From NCBI GenBank assembly GCA_023375785.1, contig SZWC01001190.1, positions 13,348 through 77,347 on the forward strand: a DNA stretch of 64,000 nucleotides, in the 5' to 3' direction. How positions within the stretch are numbered: position 1 is the first letter of the stretch; each line of letters begins with the position of its first letter. Below, piece by piece: positions 55,708 through 64,000 of this stretch. A program made the translations under genes and the position numbers. This stretch comes from Penium margaritaceum (Eukaryota > Streptophyta > Zygnematophyceae > Desmidiales > Peniaceae). The notes under the pieces were generated by a model. It saw only the letters and a program-made list of their open reading frames with translations. It searched no databases and was not told the origin of the DNA.

Positions 55708-56469
55708 TGTTATGTTCTGTGTATGCCCCTGGTCCAATCAGGGGAAGATTTAGACTGGGTATGCACTGCGCTTGTAGCGCAAGTCCCCCATCGACATGCA
55801 AGAGAGGCTGAGAGAGACAAGGCATGCACTGCTCACCCTTGTGGAGTAAGTCCCCTTGGTCTACTCTTGGTAGTCTACCTGGTGCATGCTCCTTAGGACA
55901 ACTTCTTACAGCCTAGTGGGTGAAGGCACCGTCTCGCAAGCGAGAGGTCTGGGGTCTAATCCCCCCAGGACCAAATTTTCTTTGTGACTAAAAAGCGCCA
56001 AGGAAGCTTCCTAGAAGCTTCTAAGGTCCAAGGTGGATCAAGAGCCACTTGGCGGTCACAGAGGGTGCCATGTCATCAAAGCTGATGACACTGTCTAGGG
56101 CGGCCTTGGAGGCAGGCCCCTCCAAGGAGCCATTGGGAGCACTGACCAGAGACTATACAAGGCCTGTCATTTGCATGTGATAATAACATCATCTCTTACT
56201 CTTGAGACTTGGGAGAAAACTAATCCCTTGTTGGCCACCAAGAAAGAGGATAAAGAACAAGTGCAAGTGCACACTTTGGTGTGTAGCTTTGCCAGTTGGG
56301 TGAGAGTTTGGAACACTCTCCGGCCACGGTTGGGACAAGCTAAGTGAACCTTTCAGTGTGGAAACACCACTCCGTGGGTGATCTCTACCTTGGTTGAAAT
56401 ACCAAGGGCGGTCGGCGGTTTGCCTGTCGGCGCCGTTTACTCTAGACCGTGGCCAAGTGCGGAGTAACA
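55708..56469 (+). repeat. Solo family B LTR in A-f integrase
   Basis: A complete 762 bp family B LTR from TGTTATG to GAGTAACA, flanked by the exact duplication GAATG at 55703-55707 and 56470-56474. It keeps the perfect TGTTA/TAACA terminal repeat. The TATA position reads CTATACAAGG near 56154-56163. It is the remnant of a B element that lost its interior by LTR recombination. Confidence 0.94.
55901..55973 (+). other. tRNA-like block inside B LTR (copy 4)
   Basis: The same 73 bp block as in the other three B LTRs, with few differences and the same length. Confidence 0.55.
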
Positions 56470-56474
56470 GAATG

Positions 56475-58567
56475 TCGTACGAGGCGTAGTTCAACAAGAA
56501 ACCAAGCGTGGGACGCAAAAAGTGTGCAGATGCTGATGATTGGCTACGATGTGGCAAGCAAGGCGTATCGCCTCTACGAGAGGGATACAGGCCACGTCAT
56601 CATCTCCAGGGATGTCGTCTTCAATGAGAGCAACGTCATCGGTACCAACATTGTCTGTGAAGAGGCAGCAGAACCAGCAGCTGACGAGACAATGGGAGCA
56701 GAAATCCTTCCTGACCCACTCTCTCCCGATCCTTCCTCTACTGTGACAGTGGGAGAAACACTCTACTCTCCCATGTCTGATGCAGCAGATACAGCAGCCT
56801 CACCAGCAGAAGCAGAAGAGGGAGATGTAGCACCACCAGCAGCAGCAGTTGTGCCAGCAGCACCGCGCCAGCCGCCTGCTAACGCTCCAGTACCAGGTCG
56901 CAGGTATCCTCTTAGGGTGCGTTTCAAGCCTGGTGAGCGCGGCCATTTCTAGATACTACAGAAACCAGAACAGATGAATGTCGCAATTGCACCATATTCA
57001 GATGAGCCAACGTCATACAAGGAGGCCATGGCTGCACCGAATGAAGCAGATTGGGTGCAAGCCGTGCAGCAAGAGATACAGTCGCAGCTAGACAACGGCA
57101 CGTGGGAGCTGACTGAGCATCCACCTGGACGTAAGGTGATCAAGTGCAAGTGGGTGTTCAAGAAGAAGCGGGGAGCAGATGGTAACCTGGAAAAGTACAA
57201 GGAGAGGCTGGTCGCCAAGGGCTACTCGTAGTAAGAGGGCATCGTCTACACAGAAACTTTTGCCCCTGTTGCAAAACTTGCCTCTCTGTGTACGCTCCTC
57301 TCTTATGCAGCAGCTGAGGACTTCGAGGTTCACCACATGGATGTCAAGACGGCATTCTTGAATGGTGACTTGGAGGAGGAGATCTATATGGAGCAGTTGG
57401 AGGGGTTCGTCATGGATCGCCAGGAGCACCTGGTTTGTAAGCTGCAGTAGTCGCTCTACGGCCTCAAGCAAGCGTCGCGTGCTTGGAACCAGAAGTTGGA
57501 TGCGGCATTGTTGTGCATGGGGTTTGAGCGCAACGAGTGTGACTACAGCGTGTATCGCTGGTAGCATGAGCATGAGATCCTCATCATCATTGTCGATGTG
57601 GATGACATGCTCCTCCTTCCCAACAGCATGTCTGCACTACAAGAGTTCAAGGAGGCCATGCAGGAGCGCTTCTAGATGTCTGATCTCGTGGAGGCATCAT
57701 ACTTCCTCGGCATCCAGATCACGAGTGATCGCAAATCACGCTCTCTCTCGCTATAGCAGAGTCGCTACATCAAGGACGTCCCGCAGCGGTTCGGCATGGC
57801 AGAGGCCAAACCCATCGGCACGCCGCTGGAGACGCGGCAATACCTCGTGAGCTTCAGTGGGGAAGCAGATACAGCTGAACAGAAGAAGTACCAGAGCGCC
57901 GTCGGTAGTCTTATGTACCTCATGGTGGCAACCAGTCCAGATCTTGCACAAGTTGTGAGTGCTGTGAGCCAGCACATGGCTAATCCTGGACCGGAGCACC
58001 AGAAGGCAGTGAAGCGGATCTTCTGCTACCTTGCTGGAACCATCAACGTTGGCATTACCTACAACGGCAACGACAACAGCGTCATCGGCTACACAAATGC
58101 AGATTGGGCTTCAAATCCTGAGACCCGCAAGTCCATCTCTGGACATGTGTTTCTCATGAATGGAGGTGCCATCAGCTGGTGCAGCAAGCGTCAGGTGGTC
58201 GAGGCCACCTCGAGCACAGAAGCTGAGTACGTCTCTCTCAGCTTTGGAGCCAAGGAATTAGTTTGGCTCCAGCATCTCATGGCGGAGATGAGTGGGAGTG
58301 TAGCAGTGCCAGTTCCTGTGCGCGTCGACAATCGGAGTGCAATTGCACTCGCCAAGAATCCTGAGCACCATGCACGCACCAAACACATTGACATCGCATA
58401 TCACTTCAGCAGGCACATGGTGCAGGAGGGTGCTATCAAGCTAGAGTTTACTCCAACCTACAGGCAGGTCGCTGATTTCTGCACCAAGCCAGTGAGCCGT
58501 GAGAAGCAGCAGTTTTGCATGAAGGCATGTAGACTCAGCCCACTCTGATTGCGGCAAAGTGGGAGAT
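56475..58567 (+). pseudogene. A-f integrase end, linker, RT, RNase H
   Basis: After the solo B LTR come MLMIGYDVASKAYRLYERDTGHVIISRDVVFNESNVIGTN and the linker (SPDPSSTVTVGETLYSPMSDAADTAASPAEAEEGDVAPP). RT follows (SYKEAMAAPNEADWVQAVQQEIQSQLDNGTWEL, KCKWVFKKKRGADGNLEKYKERLVAKGYS, VDVDDMLLLPNSM near 57590-57630). RNase H has GYTNADWASNPETRKSISG, SSTEAEYVSLSFGAKELVWLQHL and RTKHIDIAYHFSRHM, ending SPL at 58548. The polypurine-like stretch is at 58553-58567. It is broken in many places; the RNase H part is well kept. Confidence 0.88.
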
Positions 58568-59305
58568 TGTTGGGAAAGGAGCCAACCGGCTCAATTTCAG
58601 GTCCACAGGAGCAAGTTCCTGGAAACTTCCAGATGCCTGGTCCGATCATCAATCTTTCTTTACCATTTGAAAGATCATGTGGCAAATTATCTACAGTCCA
58701 AGTTTCAAGCCGATCCAACGGCTCGATTGGGAGATATTAATTTTCGAAGTTTCGGGAGTCATGGACCGCCGATGTCTGGGTGGCCATGGGGGATGGCTCC
58801 ATGCCTTAGCCTGCAAAAAGAAAAAAACAAGAGGTCCACGGTCAAGACCTGATGGGAGAAATATCCAGAAAGGTCCTTGGTCTTAGGATTGCCTTGTCAG
58901 AGTGTGCTGACTAGGATAAAGGTACCTCTCCTTACTTTTTAGGTGAGGTGAGATCCTTGTGTGTTAGCCATGGACACATGGCGACTCTCCATGGGCTTGT
59001 GGGTGATGTGACCACTAGGAGTGTGCCATGAGAGCATTTTCTAGCTCTCGAGGTCGTGTGTGACTGGTCAGCCTGATTGTTAGGCTGATTTCCTCCCTTG
59101 TGTGAGATTGTGGACTCTAGTGTGTGAGCCTTAGCCTCCATGACTAAGTGGTGTGGCTTGTGAGAGGGCTGACTTGCCCAAGCTCTAGCTCTATATGTAC
59201 TCCATCATTTTTAGTGATTCAGTAACCATTCTTCAGCACAAGTGATGCCCTTTCAGTCCCACATACTCACTGCTCCAAGACTCCCTCTCTCCTCCAGTTC
59301 CAACA
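58568..59305 (+). repeat. A-f 3-prime LTR
   Basis: A 738 bp LTR from TGTTGGGAAAGG to CCAGTTCCAACA, followed by the target-site copy CTCTT. Confidence 0.93.
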
Positions 59306-59310
59306 CTCTT

Positions 59311-59572
59311 GCCTTTTTCTTTTCCCTGGCTAAGGCATGGAGCTGTCACACATGGTCTTCAGACATTAGCAGCCCATGATCCTTTAAACTTTGAAAAATT
59401 GTATGTCCCATTCCGACCATTGGATCGGCCTCAAACTTGGGCCTTGGACAAATGGCCACCTGATCTTTTTCAAATTGTGAACTAGGATTATCAATCAGAG
59501 AAAGCATCAAGAAGTTTCTTGGAACTTGCTCTTGTGGATTTGAAACTTAGCCACATGGCATTATGTTGAACA
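59311..59572 (-). repeat. A-g 5-prime LTR, right part
   Basis: This continues the A-g LTR after the A-f insertion (GCCTTTTTCTTTTCCCTGGCTAAGG matches the same place in other minus-orientation A LTRs). It ends near 59572 at a decayed terminus and abuts B-prime. Confidence 0.82.
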
Positions 59573-59954
59573 TTCCTTCTCCTACTTGGAACTTTGTCCA
59601 CGTATGAGGCATTTGGCTTCTTTCCAGACCAAGTCTCATGACGTGTGCGCAGCTAGTTCTCTTGTTGCGTCTTTCCATGCGCAGTTGCTTGAGTGAGATT
59701 CATAAGGTAGCACACAGTTCTTGCAGCTTCAGCCCAAGAGCAAAGTGGGAGTTTGGCATCAAACAGCATGCTTCCTATCATGCCGAGGATAGTCTGGTTC
59801 ATCCTCTCGCCAATGTCATTGCTCTGGGAGGAGTAAGGTGTGGTGGTTTGGTGGTGGATATTGTGTTGGGCTCAACCATCCTTTGCATGCCTTGTACTCA
59901 CCACCATTGTCTATATATAGTACCTTGACCTTCTTTCTTGTCTCTAGTTCTTCT

Positions 59955-60029
59955 TTTTTTTTTTTTTTTTTGGTTTTTAAGATGGTCCAGGCAGAAAATC
60001 CCTCCCACCGGGCTCCCTTCCGGAAGCGG
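59955..60029 (-). mobile_element. Short poly-A retroposon (SINE-like or LINE tail) in B-prime
   Basis: A 75 bp insertion interrupts the B-prime integrase. It is flanked by the 12 bp direct repeat TCTAGTTCTTCT (59943-59954 and 60030-60041). On the minus strand it is a short GC-rich body followed by TTAAAAACC and a long A run. A poly-A tail plus a 12 bp target-site duplication is the mark of LINE-machinery retroposition. The body is too short to name a family. A second copy at 60147-60222 is due to the assembly join at 60146. Confidence 0.7.
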
Positions 60030-60145
60030 TCTAGTTCTTCTTTCGCGATAAACTGTTGTAGGTTCTCCTTCACCTCTCCCTTTGTCTTCATAAAGTAGAT
60101 CCATATCTTGCGACAATGGTCATCGATGAAGGTCAAGAAATACTT

Positions 60146-60146
60146 N
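60146..60146. other. Single-N assembly join with duplicated flanks
   Basis: Bases 59954-60145 recur as 60147-60338 (192 bp). The T run of the retroposon probably caused the overlap to stay unmerged. Confidence 0.85.
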
Positions 60147-61190
60147 TTTTTTTTTTTTTTTTTTGGTTTTTAAGATGGTCCAGGCAGAAAATCCCTCCCA
60201 CCGGGCTCCCTTCCGGAAGCGGTCTAGTTCTTCTTTCGCGATAAACTGTTGTAGGTTCTCCTTCACCTCTCCCTTTGTCTTCATAAAGTAGATCCATATC
60301 TTGCGACAATGGTCATCGATGAAGGTCAAGAAATACTTGCTGCCGCCGTTGAAAGGAGTACGCAAGGGTCCGCATACATAAGAGTGAACCAGGTTCAAGA
60401 TCCCTGCTATGTGTTACCCATTACGCTCAAAGGACTTTCTCTTTACCTTGCCTTGGGGACATGGCTCACATTACTTCTTGCACTTTCCTTGATCCCTGGC
60501 ATTGTATCCCTCCATCCCATAGCTTCATGTTATTGCATATCTTGCTGTGTGCTCTCAGCCACATGGCTAAACCGCCTATGCCAGAGCTCGGCATTTGTAT
60601 CTTTGGTGGAGTTAGCCACCATAGTGACAGCCTATAGTACAACATCAGGCTTTGGAGACTTGGGCTCTTCAACTGCTCCATATCCCTTATCTTCACTCTC
60701 AAAGACTTGTTCTGAAGTACATAAAGCCCATCAATCCTTGGGAGCTGAGCGACAAGACTTTCCTTGGGATAGGAGATCTTGATATCCTTGTTCTTCACGA
60801 TCACGGCCTCCTCCTGCAGGAAGACGACCGTCATGTCGTGGTCTGAGATTTTGGACATCCACAAGAGGTTTATCGCAATAGATGGCATGTAGATGACGTT
60901 CTCCATTTTCAAGTCTTTTTCAATTTCGTTCACATTGATGCTGATCAACTTATCTCCCTCGCCTTGCGCATGGATAAGGCTGCCATGAGTTTATCTGAAG
61001 CTATATTCAATGTCCCCAATGGAGATAAATCCATCTTTCTCTCTTGAAGAGTGGTGGTTCGTGCCAGAGTCTAGTTCGTAGGCTCCATGATTGAGTAAGA
61101 GCACTCCCTTGGTTGTCGTCATGCTCTCACGCCTTCTTATCCTTTCCTTTTCCTCATTTTTACCACCATGATCTCCATCTGCCACTCATC

Positions 61191-64000
61191 TTTGCCATGA
61201 GATGCTTAAGCTAAACTACTTCCTTGGCTCCAAAACTGAGAGAGACATACTCAACTTCTGTACTTTAGGTGGCCACAACCACCTACTGCTTACTGCACCA
61301 GCTGATGGCCCCGCCATTCATGAGGAACACATGTGTAGAGATGGACTTGTGGTCCTCGCGGTTTGAAGCCCAATATGCGTCTGTGTAGCCGATGATGCTG
61401 TTGATGATGATTCCAATAAGATAGTGAAAGATCTGCTTCACTGTCTTCAGGTGCTCAGGTCCGAAATTAGCCATTGCTCGCTGACAGCGCTCACAACGTG
61501 TGTGAGGTCTGGCCTGGTTGGCACCATCAGGTAAATGAGACTACCGACGGCGCTGTAGAACTTCTGCTGCTCAGCTGCACTCGCTGAAACTCACTAGGTA
61601 CTACCGCGTCTCAAGCGGCGTGTCAATGGATTTTGGCTCTGCCACGCCGAATTGCTGCAAAACATCCTTGATGTAGTGGCTCTATTGTAGTGAGAGAGTG
61701 AAAATTGCGGTCATGCGTGATCTGGATACCGAGGAAGTATGACACCTCCCCAAGAAAAGATATCTGGAAGCGCTCCTACATTGCCTCCTTGAACTCTTGT
61801 AGTACACACATGCTATTGGAAAGGAGGAATATGTCATCCACATAGACAATGATTACGACGATCTCATGCCCATGCTGCCAGTGATAGACACTATAGTCAC
61901 ACTCGTTGCGCTGAAAACCCATGCACTGTAGCGCTGCATCCAGCTTCTGGTTCCAAGCACGTAATGTGTGCTTGAGGCCATAGAGTCACTTGTGTAACTT
62001 GCAAACCAGGTGCTCCTGGGCATCCATGATGAACCCCTCCGATTGTTCCATGTAGATCTCCTGCTCCAAGTCACCATTCAAGAATGTCATCTTGACATCC
62101 ATGTGGTGAACCTCAAAGTTCATAGCTGCTGCATACAAAAGGAGTATACATACAGAAAGACCCACTTGCACTTGATCACCCACTTGCACTTGATAACCTT
62201 GCGTCCTGACGGACACCGAGTCACCTTCTACGAACTATTGTATAGTTGTCACTGTATCTCTCGTTACTCAGCTTGCACCCAATCTGCTGTATCTCGTACA
62301 ACCATGGCCTCCTTGTATGACGATGACTCATCTCAATTTACTGCAACAACGCTGTTTATTTGTTCTGGTTTGTGCAGCATCCAAAAATGGCTGCACTCAG
62401 CAGGCTTGTAGTGCACCCTAAGAGGGTACCTACGACCTGGTGCTGGAGCGTTAGCGGACAGCTGGCGTAGTGCTACTGGCACAACTGCTGCTGCTGGTGG
62501 TATTATATCTTCCTCCTCTGCTTATGTCAATGAGGCTACTCTATTTGCTGTATTTGAATAGGGTGATTCTCCCACTGTCATAGTAGAGGAAGGATCAAGA
62601 GAGACTGGATGAGGAAGGATATTTCCTCCCACTGCCTCGTTTGCTGTTGATTCTGTTGCCTCTTCACATACAATGTTGGTATCGATGACATTGCTCTTGT
62701 TGAAGATGACATCCTTGGAGATGATGATGTGGTATATATGCCTCTCGTAAAGGCGATAGGCCTTGCTTGCCATATCATAGCCGATCATCAGCATATGTAC
62801 GCTCTTTGCATCCCACTTCTGTCGCTTCATCTTTCGCACGTGAATGTATGCCAAGCTACCAAATGCACAAAGATGATCCATGTTTGGCTTGTTGTTGAAC
62901 CACGCTTCGTACGGCATCATCTCCTCTTGCGTCCTAGTTGAACTACGGTTCTTGATGTATACTGTAGTGCTCACTGCTTCAGCCCAAAAGTCGTATGTGA
63001 GCCGAGCCGCATGCAGCATGGAGCACACTGAGTCAGCAATGGTGCAATTGGCGCATTCTACTATACCGTTCTGCTGCGGCGAGTATGGCGCGATACGCTG
63101 TACCCTAATCCCAGCTGTTCTAAGGTAGTCCTCGAACTCCTTACTTACGTACTCTCCACCGCGATCGTTGCGTAGCGTCTTGATTTTCTTGCCAGTCTGA
63201 ATCTCCACTTTTGCCTTGAACTCCTTGAACGTGTCAAAGCACTCGTCCTTGGAAGCAAGGAAGTACACAGCAGTGTAACGGCTGAAGTCATCAATGAAGG
63301 ACTCCAAAGGTCTGGGTGTGCATCCGGCGACATAAGTCCGTGTGGTCATGCACCATCTGCTTTACTTGAAGCTGCTGCAAGGCACCCATGCCGGTGTGAC
63401 CATAGTGGGTATGCCAGATCTCGTTATCTTTTTCCTGCAATACTGCTCCAAGACTCTGCTCACGCGGGATCCTGGTTTTCCCTAGTAGACCGTACATGTT
63501 GCCCTCCTTCACGGACCTGGCCAACTCCTCTCTAATGTCCTTGTTGAGGGTGTAGTCATAGTCATCGTGAAAGACAACACACAATCCTGTGTTGGTAAGA
63601 GAGGAGACTGAGAGGAGGTTGAACGCAGCATCAGGTACATATAGCACGCCGTGAATACTTCCACTTCAATGCCACACAGGATCTCCAACCACATCTCGAC
63701 AATCCCAATCATTTCAGCTAACACCATGCGATCATCACCCATTGTAATAGGACAGGGAGGGATAGACAACAGCTGCGTGAACCACTCCTTGTGATGCGTC
63801 AGGCCCTTGGTACATCCTAAGTCCTTATACCATGCGAGATCCGCCTTATTCATCTACGATGTATCAGACTTTGCCATGAAGAGGCGGTCATACACCTCCT
63901 TTGCCACGTTCATGTTGCCAAAATGGTGCACTCCAGCCTGGTTTTATTGCTGGTGCTGTTGACACTGTTGTAACTACGGCTACTACTATTGTGGAGATGG
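61191..64000 (-). mobile_element. A-h: family A copia element, minus, runs off the window
   Basis: From right to left on the minus strand: gag Gln-rich tail (about 63950-64000), PR (WYKDLGCTKGLTHHKEWF, then YMYLMLRSTSSQ/LYVPDAAFNLLSVSSL), INT (about 63400-62550) with FIDDFSRYTAVYFLASKDECFD, RNDRGGEYVSKEFEDYL and NGIVECANCTIADS, linker, RT (about 62450-61600) with VHHMDVKMTFLNGDLEQEIYMEQSEGF, and the first part of RNase H (YTDAYWASNREDHKSISTHVFLMNGGAISWCSKQ). It meets B-prime near 61190 without an LTR. It is broken in many places. Confidence 0.86.

Larger units (their letters stand above)
52263..59305 (+). mobile_element. A-f: family A copia element inserted in A-g LTR
   Basis: A plus-strand family A element with both LTRs (52263-52999 and 58568-59305) and the exact duplication CTCTT at 52258-52262 and 59306-59310. 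Outside lie the two halves of the A-g LTR. Internal order is primer site, leader, gag, PR, INT (split by a solo B LTR), RT and RH. The LTRs differ at about 40 sites by hand count (about 5-6%). The layout is whole, but gag-pol has many breaks. Confidence 0.94.
59573..61190 (-). pseudogene. B-prime: diverged B-like copia integrase and protease (minus)
   Basis: The minus strand has a protease active site (YELDSGTNHHSSREKDGF), then MENVIYMPSIAINLLWMSKISDHDMTVVFLQEEAVIVKNKDIKISY and LPRIDGLYVLQNKS. The integrase core reads LVHSYVCGPLRTPFNGGSKYFLTFIDDHCRKIWIYFMKTKGEVKENLQQFI and IDNGGEYKACKGW, then an end near 59580. These align with family B (for example MTVVFTQEEAVILKNEDVTITY), but many residues differ. 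It carries a poly-A retroposon and is broken in several places. No LTR is seen. Confidence 0.82.

Noticed and set aside
59638-59928. 96-residue plus-strand frame near the B-prime integrase end
   Set aside because: It is antisense to a B-like integrase and contains no recognised domain.
1-64000. CRISPR arrays, bacterial operons, rRNA genes or a new defence system
   Set aside because: No regularly spaced short repeats, no bacterial-type gene layout and no rRNA similarity were seen; the repeats are LTRs and nested elements.

Overview
This window is a block of retrotransposon-packed nuclear DNA, almost certainly from a green plant. Nearly all of it is Ty1/copia-type LTR retrotransposon. Family A and family C carry a primer-binding site matching plant initiator-Met tRNA (TTTGGTATCAGAGC), all elements have the order gag, protease (PR), integrase (INT), reverse transcriptase (RT), RNase H (RH), and I find no intact host gene. 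The species cannot be settled from this sequence. The many single-N joins with duplicated flanks point to an older draft assembly.

Four kinds of LTR element are present. Family A has ~738 bp LTRs running TGTTGG...CCAACA and a CX2CX4HX4C gag knuckle of the CxYCQKxGHYKKEC type. Family B has ~761 bp LTRs running TGTTA...TGACA or TAACA, with a tRNA-like block inside each LTR. Family C is one copy with ~1.19 kb LTRs and a long open pol. B-prime is a diverged relative of B. There is also one short poly-A retroposon.

Layout. 1-376: tail of an A LTR sitting in a B reverse transcriptase. 377-2345: B pol tail, B LTR, B leader and gag. 2346-7438: A gag-pol and A LTR joined directly to that B gag, so a B/A chimera. 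7439-12553: an A element on the minus strand. 12554-13404: the only stretch not assigned to an element, with a weak tRNA-like piece. 13405-49316: a nest, read from its 5 bp target-site duplications (TSDs). The oldest A copy (called A-d, plus) was entered by A-c (minus, TSD GTAGA) and by A-e (plus, TSD GCATG). A-e was entered by a solo A LTR (TSD CCTTG), a complete B element (TSD GGAAG) and the C element (minus, TSD AGGGA). C was then entered by A2 (minus, TSD CGTAT). 49317-59572: A-g (minus), whose LTR was entered by A-f (plus, TSD CTCTT), which was entered by a solo B LTR (TSD GAATG). 59573-61190: B-prime, carrying the poly-A insertion. 61191-64000: A-h (minus), leaving the window.

LTR-pair divergence counted by eye (A2 about 1.6%, B about 3.5%, C about 4%, A-f about 5-6%) agrees with the order of insertion. 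The elements do not form a cooperating gene set: they are fossils at different stages of decay. C pol (1026 residues open) and parts of A-c, A2 and B are the best preserved.

No clearly new functional system was found. The observations most worth a second look are the nest itself, the B/A chimera, the tRNA-like block conserved in every B LTR, a ~42 bp motif shared by the LTRs of A and C, and the assembly joins that imitate tandem duplications.
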